NCBI GenBank assembly: GCA_965242505.1
Contig: OZ251449.1
Span: 806,001-870,000, forward strand
Direction of reading: 5' to 3'
DNA from: UBA2966 sp965242505
Lineage (GTDB): Bacteria; Pseudomonadota; Alphaproteobacteria; UBA2966
DNA length: 64,000 bases
Positions 34,760 to 42,597 of the stretch are shown piece by piece. Below the pieces are notes generated by a model. It was not told the origin of the DNA, made no database searches, and saw only the letters and a list, made by a program, of their open reading frames with translations. Within the stretch, counting starts at the first letter, position 1, and each line of letters opens with the position of its first letter. Both the position numbers and the translations under genes were made by a program.

Positions 34760-34984
34760 GATGGCGGTCCCGCAACGCCGCTCGCGCTCCTTCCCCCGGC
34801 GCGACCCCCACCCCGACCCTCCCCCTGCCAGGAAGAGGGAGAAAAGGGGGGCGGAGGGGCCGACGACGCCCCTTTCCCCTGACCATTGACGCTCCTCCCC
34901 CCTGACAGGGGGGAGGTCGGGAGGGGGGTGGACCGCGGCCCCGCAACGCCGCGCGCTCCTCGATCCTCCGCCGGCGCGAGAAAT
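34760..34984 (+). repeat. Dispersed GC-rich hairpin repeat, copy continuing after the IS
   Basis: Begins with the GAT target duplicate and GGCGGTCCCGCAACGCC, then a full unit (first hairpin interrupted: CTCCCCCTGCCAGGAAGAGG) and a second hairpin CTCCCCCCTGACAGGGGGGA, ending in GGCGCGAGAAATACGG, the terminal motif. The rest of the 34735-35060 gap shows no gene. Confidence 0.75.
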
Positions 34985-35060
34985 ACGGCCTTGATCGGCG
35001 CGCCGCTGACCTGTAGGGGGGAGGCGGCCTTCGAGGCCGCCCGCGGCCGGGCCGCCGGGG

Positions 35061-35495
35061 ATGGAGGTTCCGCCCTTGCCAGACCCGAAAATCACCATCG
35101 AGGAGTTCAACGCGCTCTCGATCGAGAAGCTCCCGTTCGCGGAGCTGATGGGATTCCGGGTCGAGGACATCGGTTACGGCGCCGCGCGTATGCGCCTGCC
35201 GGTCGGCGCGCGGCATCTGCGTCCCGGCGGCACGGTGGCGGGACCGGCGCTGATGGGTCTCGCCGACGCGACCATGTACGCCGTCGTTCTGGGAATGATC
35301 GGTCCGGTGGAGCTCGCCGTCACGACGAACCTGACCTGCAACTTCCTGCGGCGGCCCTCGGTCGCGGACGTCGTCGCCGAGGGAAGGATCCTGAAGCTGG
35401 GCAAGCGCCTGGCGGTGGGGGAAGTGTCCCTCTACAGCGAGGGCGACCCCGAGCCCGTGGCGCACGTGACGGCGACGTACTCGATTCCGCCGTGA
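35061..35495 (+). CDS. PaaI-type hotdog-fold thioesterase
   Basis: A 144-residue protein from ATG 35061; a TTG at 35076 with GGAGG eight bases before it is an alternative. The hotdog core is seen in AELMGFRVEDIGYGAARMRL, the glycine-rich helix region GGTVAGPALMGLADATMYAV (in the PaaI position for HGG-x-x-x-x-L-x-D) and strands VTTNLTCNFLRRP and GRILKLGKRLAVGEVSLYS. The catalytic Asp is in GLADAT. It should hydrolyse an acyl-CoA thioester in the cytoplasm. Flanked by dispersed repeats on both sides, it has no operon partner, so the substrate is unknown. Confidence 0.82.
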   Translation: MEVPPLPDPKITIEEFNALSIEKLPFAELMGFRVEDIGYGAARMRLPVGARHLRPGGTVAGPALMGLADATMYAVVLGMIGPVELAVTTNLTCNFLRRPSVADVVAEGRILKLGKRLAVGEVSLYSEGDPEPVAHVTATYSIPP

Positions 35496-35499
35496 GGCG

Positions 35500-35700
35500 G
35501 CGGCGCGCGATCCACCCCCCTCCCGACCTCCCCCCTGTCAGGGGGGAGGAGTGAGAAAAGGGGATCCGCACACCCTCCCGCCCCTTCTTCTCCCTCCCCC
35601 TTGCAGGGGGAGGGTCGGGGTGGGGGTCGCGCCGGGGGGAAGGGGCGTCAACGGACCCTGCGGCGCTCCCGTCGCGCAGGCCATGGCCAGTAGGAGAAAT
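35500..35700 (-). repeat. Dispersed GC-rich hairpin repeat, minus orientation
   Basis: Carries CCACCCCCCTCCCGACC, the hairpin CTCCCCCCTGTCAGGGGGGA, the second hairpin CTCCCCCTTGCAGGGGGAG and GGTCGGGGTGGGGGTCGCGC, ending near GGAGAAATGCG, the terminal motif. It lies between the thioesterase and the tRNA and may serve as a terminator for either. Confidence 0.8.
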
Positions 35701-35723
35701 GCGTGCTAGAGGAGGGGCGGCGC

Positions 35724-35798
35724 GACCCCATCGTCTAGCCAGGTCCAGGACACGACCCTTTCAAGGTCGAGACACGGGTTCGAATCCCGTTGGGGTCG
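35724..35798 (+). tRNA. tRNA-Glu (anticodon TTC)
   Basis: Acceptor stem GACCCCA (35724-35730) pairs with TGGGGTC (35791-35797). The anticodon arm is CGACC, loop CTTTCAA, GGTCG (35753-35769) with anticodon TTC at 35760-35762, and the T arm is CGGGTTCGAATCCCG. The discriminator G at 35798 is followed by an encoded CCA (35799-35801). The opening GACCCCATCGTCTAG is typical of bacterial tRNA-Glu. Confidence 0.95.
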
Positions 35799-35911
35799 CC
35801 ACGTTTTCCGGCAAGTCCCGCGGGTCCGGCGGCGTCGCGCGCGGGTGGAACCGCCGCAGGGTCTCGCTCCCGGTCCCGATGCGGCGACTCGGTGAAAGGA
35901 CGGATAGGCGG

Positions 35912-36421
35912 ATGGGCGGCGGCGGGCGCGGTTTCATGAAGGCGGCGGCGCCGGCCCTGGCCGTCGGTGCCGCGCTGGGCGGGTGTTTCGATCCCGGAAT
36001 CGACTGCTGGAACCGGGAGCGCTACCAGGCTGCCGCGCGAAGCCCGGGCGGCCCGGTCCATGAGATACGGGCCGGGACGCACCCTGGCGAGATCGTGGTC
36101 GAAGACCCGGACAACTGGTGGACGGGCGTCCGGTTCACGGGCGAGTCGTGTCGGATGGAGGTCGAGCACCGACCGGAAGGGACGTACGTCCGCGCGCGTT
36201 TCCTCGACGCGGCGGTGAGGCTGCGCGTGCGCATGGGCCCGGAAGACAGCCCGTTCTTTTCCGGGGAGACCGCGGACGGGAGGGCCGTCGTCCTGCAACA
36301 CCATCTGGGCCGCCCCGTGTCGCTGACGTTGACCCGCTACCGGGCGGACGGAACGCTGAACTACGGGGCCTGCGGCGAACCGGGGGCGCCCTTTCTGGAA
36401 TGTCATGGCGGCCGAGAGTAG
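35912..36421 (+). CDS. Small lipoprotein of unknown function
   Basis: A 169-residue protein from ATG 35912 (AAAGGA upstream); an ATG at 35936 gives the shorter form MKAAAPALAVGAALGGC. Either way a signal peptide ends in the lipobox ALGGC, so the mature protein should be lipid-anchored at the inner or outer membrane. The rest has strand-forming motifs (WWTGVRFTGESCRMEVEHR, YVRARFLDAAVRLRVRMG, TLNYGACGEPG) with four further cysteines that may pair as disulfides. I do not recognise the family. It stands alone just after tRNA-Glu. Confidence 0.65.
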   Translation: MGGGGRGFMKAAAPALAVGAALGGCFDPGIDCWNRERYQAAARSPGGPVHEIRAGTHPGEIVVEDPDNWWTGVRFTGESCRMEVEHRPEGTYVRARFLDAAVRLRVRMGPEDSPFFSGETADGRAVVLQHHLGRPVSLTLTRYRADGTLNYGACGEPGAPFLECHGGRE

Positions 36422-36478
36422 GGACCGCCGGGCCTCTCGACCGGAGTCCGCCGCCCGTCCAACGATGAGGCGACCCGC

Positions 36479-37435
36479 ATGACGCCGACTCCGCCCCGGA
36501 TCGTTTCCCTGCTTCCCAGCGCTACGGAAATCGTGTCCGCGGTGGGCCATCGGGACTCGCTGGTCGGCCGCTCCCACGAGTGCGACTTTCCGGCCGGCGT
36601 CGAGGCGCTGCCGGTATGCACCCGGCCGCGCGCGAAGCTGGACGGGAGCAGCCTCGAAATAGACTTTGAAATCAAGGCGATCGTCGAACAAGCTCTGTCC
36701 GTATATGAAATTTTGGAAGACACCTTGAAGCGCGTGTCGCCCGAGGTCGTCGTGACCCAGGACCGATGCGAGGTGTGCGCCGTTTCGCTGCCCGACGTCG
36801 AGGCCGCGGTCCGCGACCGGATCGGCGGCGACGTCGCCATCGTTTCGCTCACGGCGGAGTCCACGGAGGCCGTGTACGACGACGTCCGGCGGGTCGCCGC
36901 GGCGCTCGACGCCGTCGAGGCCGGCGCCGGCGTCGTCGAGCGGATGCGAAGCCGCTTCGCCGAAATCTCGGAGCGATCGGCGACGCTCGACGACCGTCCG
37001 CGAGTCGCCTGCATCGAATGGTCGGACCCCCTGATGGCCGCCGGCAACTGGATTCCGGAATTCGTCGCCGCGGCGGGCGGCGAGGACCCGTTCGGGGAGG
37101 CCGGCGAGCATTCGCGATGGCTGGACTGGGAGGCGCTCGCGGACGCCGACCCCGACGCGATCATCCTGATGCCCTGCGGCTACGACCTCGAACGGACGCG
37201 CGAGGAAGCGGACCTGCTCTCCGGGGATCCTCGTTGGCGGGACCTGCGGGCGGCGCGGGAAGGGCGGGCCTTCGCCGTCGACGGCAACGCCTGGTTCAAC
37301 CGTCCCGGTCCGCGCCTGCCGGACTCGCTGGAGATGATGGCCGAGATGCTGCATCCGGGGCGCTTCTCGTTCGGTCACGAGGGGCGCGGGTGGATACGTC
37401 TGCCGGCGATGGACGCGGCCCGAGCGGGCGCGTGA
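36479..37435 (+). CDS. Corrinoid/cobalamin-binding ABC-type periplasmic-binding-fold protein (BtuF-like)
   Basis: A 318-residue protein from ATG 36479. It begins RIVSLLPSATEIVSAVGHRD followed by LVGRSHECDFP, the signature of the class that contains BtuF, and has PEVVVTQDRCEVCAVS, RVACIEWSDPLMAAGNWIPE and DAIILMPCGYDLERT. No signal peptide is visible, as in the cytosolic cobalamin-binding protein group (COG0614-type without export). Cysteines in CEVCAV may coordinate a metal. It probably binds cobalamin, cobamide precursors or a metal chelate. No permease or ATPase lies next to it; the converging neighbour is a TauE/SafE permease. Confidence 0.8.
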   Translation: MTPTPPRIVSLLPSATEIVSAVGHRDSLVGRSHECDFPAGVEALPVCTRPRAKLDGSSLEIDFEIKAIVEQALSVYEILEDTLKRVSPEVVVTQDRCEVCAVSLPDVEAAVRDRIGGDVAIVSLTAESTEAVYDDVRRVAAALDAVEAGAGVVERMRSRFAEISERSATLDDRPRVACIEWSDPLMAAGNWIPEFVAAAGGEDPFGEAGEHSRWLDWEALADADPDAIILMPCGYDLERTREEADLLSGDPRWRDLRAAREGRAFAVDGNAWFNRPGPRLPDSLEMMAEMLHPGRFSFGHEGRGWIRLPAMDAARAGA

Positions 37436-37452
37436 GGGGAGTCGGCGGGAGT

Positions 37453-38193
37453 TCAGAGCACGGTCGCCGTGACTCCCACCGCCGCCAGCAGCCCCAGCGC
37501 GACGCGGCGGTAGAGCGATTCGGAGGCGCCGCGGAAGATTCGCGAGCCGATCCACAGGGACGTCAGGTAGGCGGGCAGATAGATCAGCATCTTGAGCAGG
37601 TCGGCGGCGGCCACGCCGCCCCCGGCGGCGAGGAAGGCGAGGCCGACGGCGGTCAGCGCGCCGATGAGGACGATCAGGTTCGCCCGGATCGCCGCCACGG
37701 GCTCGGACGACGAGATGAGGTAGAGCGTGGCGATGGCGCCGCCGACCCCGCCGAGGCCCGTCACCAGGCCGCAGGCCGCGCCGACGGCGCAGTCGATCGC
37801 CGTCGTCCGGGGGCCGCGCCAGCTCCAGCCGCGCAGCATGGTGATGGCGCATGCGAGCACGAAGACCCCGATCCCCCGGCGCACGAGGTCCGGGTCGGTC
37901 GTCAGCAGCAGCCAGGTGCCGAACGGCATCACGACCAGGGCGGCGAGGACGAGGGGGACGATCCGCCGCCAGTTCGCCAGCGGCAGCGCGCCCGGCATCA
38001 GCTGGACGGTGCCGACCAACCCGCACGCCATGACCACGGCGATGGCCGCGGTCGGTCCGTAGATCAGGCCGAGGAGGGGAATGGCGAAGATGGCGCCGCC
38101 GAACCCCGTGTACCCGCGCAGCGCGCCGGCGCCGAACCCCACCGCCAGCGTCGCCGCCGCCGAGGCGGAAAGGAGGTCGGCGGGGATGTTCAT
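37453..38193 (-). CDS. TauE/SafE family membrane transporter (gene A, minus strand)
   Basis: A 246-residue polytopic inner-membrane protein from ATG 38193 with AGGGAAACGC upstream. Two half-repeats, each with the conserved Gly-rich helix (LRGYTGFGGAIFAIPLLGLI near residue 28 and GLVTGLGGVGGAIATLYL near 150), make about eight predicted helices. Family members export sulfite, sulfoacetate or related organosulfur anions, or import others. It converges with the BtuF-like gene and is one of four related genes within 8 kb. Confidence 0.85.
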   Translation of the reverse strand: MNIPADLLSASAAATLAVGFGAGALRGYTGFGGAIFAIPLLGLIYGPTAAIAVVMACGLVGTVQLMPGALPLANWRRIVPLVLAALVVMPFGTWLLLTTDPDLVRRGIGVFVLACAITMLRGWSWRGPRTTAIDCAVGAACGLVTGLGGVGGAIATLYLISSSEPVAAIRANLIVLIGALTAVGLAFLAAGGGVAAADLLKMLIYLPAYLTSLWIGSRIFRGASESLYRRVALGLLAAVGVTATVL

Positions 38194-38199
38194 GCGTTT

Positions 38200-38462
38200 C
38201 CCTGACCCGCATTTCTCGTATTGGCAGGGATCGGGGAGTGCGCGGCGTTGCGGGACCGCGGTCCACCCCCCTCCCGACCTCCCCCCTGTCAGGGGGGAGG
38301 AGTATGAATGGCCTCTCCGTTCCCCTCTTCTCCCTCCCCCTGGCAGGGGGAGGGTCGGGGTGGGGGTCGCGCCAGGGGAGAGGAGCGCGAACAGGACCCT
38401 GCGGCGCCCCCGTCGCCGGATGAACCTTGCGGACAAGCAGTATGGGAAACGCAGGCTAACAT
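38200..38462 (-). repeat. Dispersed GC-rich hairpin repeat, complete copy, minus orientation
   Basis: Runs from CCTGACCCGCATTTCTCGTA to GGAAACGCAGGCTAACA and contains GGGAGTGCGCGGCGTTGCGG, both hairpins (CTCCCCCCTGTCAGGGGGGA and CTCCCCCTGGCAGGGGGAG), then ACCCTGCGGCGCCCCCGTCG. Together with the copy at 10865 it defines the full element and its imperfect terminal inverted repeats. It fills most of 38194-38554. Confidence 0.85.
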
Positions 38463-38554
38463 ATGGCCCGGCGCCGGGGAATCGTGTTAGATACCGCCTT
38501 GCCCGCGCGGCGGGACGCCCGCGGAATCCGGACGTGATCGGGGAGGATCGATCC

Positions 38555-39091
38555 ATGGACATCGCCTCGCACCTCGAGAAGGTGAAGCGGTTCGAGCGCT
38601 ACAGGGCCAGGCTCGACCCGGAGAAGGAGTTCGAGATGTGGTACTGGATGTCGCTCAGCGGCGGCACCAGCGCCGTCAACGCCGCCCTGCACGCGGCCGG
38701 ATTGACCGACGACGGCGACTACTTCTGCACCCAGTCGGTCGATGTCTACATGCGCGACGGCAGGCCCGACGACCCGGAGTCCTGGAAGCCCGGGTTCATG
38801 TGGGACGTGGACCTCATCCACATCCACATGCCCGAGATCTCGAAACCGCTGACGCCCGAGCTCGAGAAGGCCTACGCGGCGATGCAGACGCTCGAGGACG
38901 TGCGCGACCCCTGCGTGCGCGGCGGCAGGAAGATCACGAAGAAGATCGTCCGCGACGTCGAGGCCGCGTTCACGACCGCCGTGACCCTGTGCCGCGCAGT
39001 GGTCGAGGAAGCGGGCGCCGGGAAGGAGAAGGCGCCGGCGAAGCCGCGCCGCGCGGCGACCCGAACCGGAGGAGGGAGGAAACGCCGATGA
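38555..39091 (+). CDS. Unknown conserved-looking protein, first of a paired unit
   Basis: A 178-residue, probably soluble, largely helical protein from ATG 38555 (GGGGAGGATCG upstream). The core LSGGTSAVNAALHAAGLTDD recurs as a variant in the next gene, then VDLIHIHMPEISKPLTPELE. The C-terminal third (residues 110-178) is Lys/Arg-rich with KITKKIVRDVEAAFTTAV and a basic tail AKPRRAATRTGGGRKRR. I do not recognise the family; helix content and the ALHxxGL core vaguely recall HEPN-like or four-helix-bundle proteins. It overlaps its neighbour by ATGA. Confidence 0.65.
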   Translation: MDIASHLEKVKRFERYRARLDPEKEFEMWYWMSLSGGTSAVNAALHAAGLTDDGDYFCTQSVDVYMRDGRPDDPESWKPGFMWDVDLIHIHMPEISKPLTPELEKAYAAMQTLEDVRDPCVRGGRKITKKIVRDVEAAFTTAVTLCRAVVEEAGAGKEKAPAKPRRAATRTGGGRKRR

Positions 39092-39492
39092 CCCCCGAGT
39101 TCCACCGCGACAAGGCCAGAAGAATCACGCGCGCCATGCGCCACTTCACGGCGCGGGACTACGAAGCCGTGATCGAGGGCTGCATGTTGGCCGGCACGCA
39201 CTGGTTCAACGCCGCCCTGCACAGGTTCGGCCTGCGTCCGGACGATCACGACGTGCTGCACGCCGAATACCTGCACAACGCCGACCGCGTCCGCATAGAC
39301 ATCGCCGCGCCGCGGATGCTGAAGGCGATCGACGAGATCGAGGCCTCGCGGGCGCTCTACGTGCGCGGCAACGTCGGGAACGGCGGGCGCGCGGCGCGCC
39401 GGGCCTTGAGGAACCTCGGGATCATCGAGGAGACCGCCCGCAAGGCGCGCCCGATCGCCAGGGGGAGGGGCGTCTCGCCGAACCCGCGGTAG
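39088..39492 (+). CDS. Unknown conserved-looking protein, second of a paired unit
   Basis: A 134-residue protein whose ATG overlaps the stop of the previous gene. It shares the pattern GTHWFNAALHRFGLRPDD with GTSAVNAALHAAGLTDD of the first gene, so the pair probably arose by duplication. Other visible parts are KARRITRAMRHFTARDYEAV and RMLKAIDEIEASRALYVRG, both amphipathic helices, and an Arg-rich tail. A complex of the two proteins is a reasonable guess. No known domain is assigned. Confidence 0.65.
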   Translation: MTPEFHRDKARRITRAMRHFTARDYEAVIEGCMLAGTHWFNAALHRFGLRPDDHDVLHAEYLHNADRVRIDIAAPRMLKAIDEIEASRALYVRGNVGNGGRAARRALRNLGIIEETARKARPIARGRGVSPNPR

Positions 39493-39622
39493 CGCGCCGA
39501 ACCTCTCCGGACCGGACGCCGCGGGCGGCGGGGTCCCGGCGCGGAGGAACGCCGAACCGGGACGAGCCGTTGGCGGCGACGGCGATTGCGGTTATCGTTG
39601 GCCGGCGAAGGGAGAAACCGCC

Positions 39623-39727
39623 ATGTCCGATGCCGTGTTCGACACGCTCGCCGCCGCCCACGATCTCGAAGCGGCCGGCCTCGGACGCGGCCGGGCCGAA
39701 GCCGTCATCGCCGCCGTCACGCCGTAG
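39623..39727 (+). pseudogene. Truncated DUF1640-like (coiled-coil) protein, N-terminal remnant
   Basis: ATG 39623, preceded by AGGGAGAAACCGCC, encodes 34 residues: DAVFDTLAAAHDLEAAGLGR followed by GRAEAVIAAVTP and a TAG. FDTLxAARxLEAAGxxxxQAEAIA is the start of the DUF1640 family, whose members run to about 90-200 residues with a long coiled coil and often a C-terminal membrane helix. Everything after the first helix is missing. The remaining part of 39493-39847 shows no gene. Confidence 0.55.
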
Positions 39728-39847
39728 AAGGTTCCGCCATGGCGGAGACGGCGCTCGGCTCCCGCGGGAAAGGGACGTCATGACCGTCGCCATCGCGCCG
39801 CGCGCCGCCGGATCCGCTCGCGCCCGGAAGGCGGCCGTGGTCGAGAC

Positions 39848-40960
39848 ATGAGGCGCGGCGCGCGCGCCTTCTCGATCGCGCTGGCGATCATGGCGGCGCT
39901 GGGCGCTGGCGTCGTGTTCGGCCGGGAATGGTGGCTGACCGGGCGGTTCATCGAGAAGACCGACAACGCCTTCGTCCACGCCGACATCACGGCGGTCAGC
40001 CCGAAGGTCGGCGGCTACGTCGCGCAGGTCCTCGTCGACGACAACGCCGCCGTGGCCGCGGGCGACGCGCTCGTGCGCATCGAGGACTCCTCCTTCCGGG
40101 CGGAGGTGGCGCGAGCGCGGGCGGCGCTCGCGGAGAAACGGGCCGCCCGCGCCAACCTCGACCGGCGGCGGGCGCTCCAGGCGGCCCTCGTCGCCGAGGC
40201 CGAGGCCTCGGTCCGCGCGGCGGAGGCCGACGCCGACCGCAGCCGGAAGGAGCTCGAACGCGCGAACGCGCTCGCCGACCGGGGGTGGGCCAGCCGGCGG
40301 CATCACGACGACGCGGTGGCGGACGAACGCGGCGCCGAGGCCGAGGTGGCGCGGGCGCGGGCGCGCCTCATGGCGGGGAAACGGCAGCGCGCGGTCATCG
40401 ATTCCGAGAGGGCCGAGGCCGATGCCGAGATCGAGCGCGCGCGCGCGGAGCTGACACTGGCCGAAATCGACCTCCGCCATGCGACCGTCAACGCGCCCGC
40501 GTCCGGCGTCGTCGGCAACCTGCGGGTGGAGCGGGGGGAATACGTCCGGACCGGCATGAGGCTTGCAGCGGTCGTCCCCCTGCGGGAGGTCTGGGTCGTG
40601 GCCAACTACAAGGAGACGCAGCTCGCCCGGATGACGCCCGGCCAACCGGCGACGGTGGAGGTCGACGCCTTTCCGGGCGCGGTCGTGCGGGGCCGCGTCG
40701 ACAGCGTGGCGCCGGCCAGCGGGGCCCAGTTCAGTCTGCTGCCGCCCGACAACGCGACGGGCAACTACACCAAGGTCGTGCAGCGGATCCCGGTGAAGAT
40801 CGTCCTGGAGCCGGGGCACGCCCTGGAAGGTCGGCTGCGGCCGGGGATGTCGGTGGTCGCGCGGGTGGACACGCGGACCGCGGCGCGGCGCGGGCGCCCG
40901 GTCCCGGGTCTTCCGGGCGACTCGGCGGCCGGCGCGGCGGCGCGGGAGAACGGCAGTTGA
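39848..40960 (+). CDS. emrA: EmrA/HlyD-type membrane fusion protein
   Basis: A 370-residue protein from ATG 39848. One N-terminal membrane helix (FSIALAIMAALGAGVVFG) anchors it in the inner membrane. The biotinyl-lipoyl half motif DNAFVHADITAVSPKVGGYV and its partner NAPASGVVGNLRVERGEYV flank a long coiled coil (residues 85-215, rich in Ala, Arg, Glu). The C-terminal beta-barrel region has VWVVANYKETQLARMTPGQP. It bridges the inner-membrane DHA2 pump encoded next to an outer-membrane channel, which is not in the window. Stop and next start share TTGA. Confidence 0.9.
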   Translation: MRRGARAFSIALAIMAALGAGVVFGREWWLTGRFIEKTDNAFVHADITAVSPKVGGYVAQVLVDDNAAVAAGDALVRIEDSSFRAEVARARAALAEKRAARANLDRRRALQAALVAEAEASVRAAEADADRSRKELERANALADRGWASRRHHDDAVADERGAEAEVARARARLMAGKRQRAVIDSERAEADAEIERARAELTLAEIDLRHATVNAPASGVVGNLRVERGEYVRTGMRLAAVVPLREVWVVANYKETQLARMTPGQPATVEVDAFPGAVVRGRVDSVAPASGAQFSLLPPDNATGNYTKVVQRIPVKIVLEPGHALEGRLRPGMSVVARVDTRTAARRGRPVPGLPGDSAAGAAARENGS

Positions 40961-42585
40961 CGCCGCCTGCGGCGGCGGAGAGCGCATCCGGGGGACCGAC
41001 GGAAACACGATCTTCGGCATCGCCGGAGCGGGCGGCGAGAACGGAACGGGGGACCGTGACGCTCCGCCAGTGGGTCGCCGTCTACGGCGCCATCGCCGGC
41101 TCGTTCGTCGCCGTTCTCAACATCCAGATCACCAACGCCTCGCTGGGCGAGATCCAGGGCGCCCTGGCGGCGACCCTGACCGAGGCCTCGTGGATCACCA
41201 CCTCCTACGTCGCCTCGTCGCTGGTGGTCATGCCGCTCACCGGCTGGTTCACGCGCGTCTTCTCGGTGCGGGTCTACACGATCTGGAACATGGCGCTGTT
41301 CATGATCTCGGTCGTGGGCTGCGCGCTGGCCTGGGACCTGACGGCGATGATCGCCATGCGCTTCGTGAGCGGTTTCTTCGGCGGCGCGCTCATTCCGATG
41401 TCCATGTACGTCCTGCTGATCACCCTGCCGCCGGCGAAGCGGCCGGTGGCCTTCGTGTTCTGGGGGATCGCCATCGCCCTCGCTCCGACGATGGGGCCGG
41501 TGCTCGGCGGCTGGCTGACGGAGACGTTCTCGTGGACCCTGGTGTTCTACGTGCAGTTGATCCCGTCGGCGTGCGTCCTGGCGGCGCTGTGGATCTGCCT
41601 CGACCCGTCGCCCCGCCAGCTCGGGCTGCTGCGGCGGGTCAACTGGCCGAGCATCGGGTTCATGGCCGCAGGCCTGTTGCTGCTGATCGTCGTGCTGGAG
41701 GAAGGCAACCGCAGCGACTGGTTCGAATCGGCGCTCATCGCGCGTCTGGCGGCGATATCGGCGGTGTTGCTGGGCGTCTTCGTGATCGTCCAGCTCCGCC
41801 ACCGGGATCCCTACATCAACCTTCGCCTCTACGGCCGGCGCGACTTCTTCCTGTGCTGCGTCGTCGCCGCCGCGTTCGGGGTGGGGGTGTTCGGGGCGCA
41901 GTTCACGGTCTCGCTGTACCTGATCCAGGTGCCCCGGTACAGCGCCGGACAGGTCGGCGCCGTCCTGATGTGGGTCGGGTTGCCGCAGTTCCTCTCGGGA
42001 CTCCTGGTGTTGTGGCTGATCCCACGGGTCGACAATCGCGTGTTGATGGGGTTCGGCTGCGCTCTCTTCGCCGCCAGCTGCTTCCTCAACGTCAACATGA
42101 GCTACGGCACCGGATACGGGGATCTGATGGCGATCAACGCGATACGCGGTTTCGGCCAGCCCTTCATCATGATCGTGGCGGCGGGGGCCGCCACGGCGGC
42201 CATGGAGGCCGCCAACCAGGGGTCGGCGTCGGCGTTGATCAACTGGACTCGGGATCTCGCCGGCGCCATCACCATCGCGACCCTGAAGACGGGGATAGTG
42301 CGGCGCTCCGAGTTCCACGCGGACCACGTGGGCCAGCACGTATCGGCCGCGGATCCGGAGACGGCGGCGCGCCTGGACCTGCTCACGCAGCGTTTTCTCG
42401 ACTACACGGGCGACCTCGAACAGGCGCGGGACCAGGCGGTGGCGTCCCTCGACGCGCTCGTGGAGCGGGAGTCGCTCATCATGGCCTACAACGACATGTT
42501 CTACGCCATTGGAATCGTGTTCGTCATCGCCACCGCCGCCTGTTTCCTGATCCGCCGCCCTCCCAGACTCGGTCCGGCCACATAA
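40957..42585 (+). CDS. emrB: EmrB-type DHA2 multidrug efflux permease (MFS, 14 helices)
   Basis: A 542-residue protein if begun at TTG 40957, which overlaps the emrA stop and has GGGAG eight bases upstream; a GTG at 41056 would remove a Pro/Ala/Ser-rich 33-residue lead. Motifs: VLNIQITNASLGEIQGAL in helix 1, TEASWITTSYVASSLVVMPL, and ALAPTMGPVLGGWLTE (motif C, antiporter) near residue 170-180. The C-terminal third has a periplasmic or cytosolic stretch RRSEFHADHVGQHVSAAD typical of EmrB. With the membrane fusion protein it should extrude toxic organic compounds by proton antiport. Confidence 0.9.
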   Translation: MTPPAAAESASGGPTETRSSASPERAARTERGTVTLRQWVAVYGAIAGSFVAVLNIQITNASLGEIQGALAATLTEASWITTSYVASSLVVMPLTGWFTRVFSVRVYTIWNMALFMISVVGCALAWDLTAMIAMRFVSGFFGGALIPMSMYVLLITLPPAKRPVAFVFWGIAIALAPTMGPVLGGWLTETFSWTLVFYVQLIPSACVLAALWICLDPSPRQLGLLRRVNWPSIGFMAAGLLLLIVVLEEGNRSDWFESALIARLAAISAVLLGVFVIVQLRHRDPYINLRLYGRRDFFLCCVVAAAFGVGVFGAQFTVSLYLIQVPRYSAGQVGAVLMWVGLPQFLSGLLVLWLIPRVDNRVLMGFGCALFAASCFLNVNMSYGTGYGDLMAINAIRGFGQPFIMIVAAGAATAAMEAANQGSASALINWTRDLAGAITIATLKTGIVRRSEFHADHVGQHVSAADPETAARLDLLTQRFLDYTGDLEQARDQAVASLDALVERESLIMAYNDMFYAIGIVFVIATAACFLIRRPPRLGPAT

Positions 42586-42597
42586 CGAAGACGGCGC

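Noticed and set aside
33433..34764. 5-bp target duplication GATGG for IS copy 1
   Set aside because: Copy 2 does not fit a 5-bp model, while taking GG as part of the element gives clean 3-bp duplications (GAT and CGA) for both copies and rebuilds the target sequence.
35699..35911. Upstream extension of the lipoprotein gene
   Set aside because: It would run through tRNA-Glu; the lipobox and an ATG downstream give the right start.
39739..39783. Tiny frame MAETALGSRGKGTS
   Set aside because: Fourteen residues without similarity or clear translation signals.
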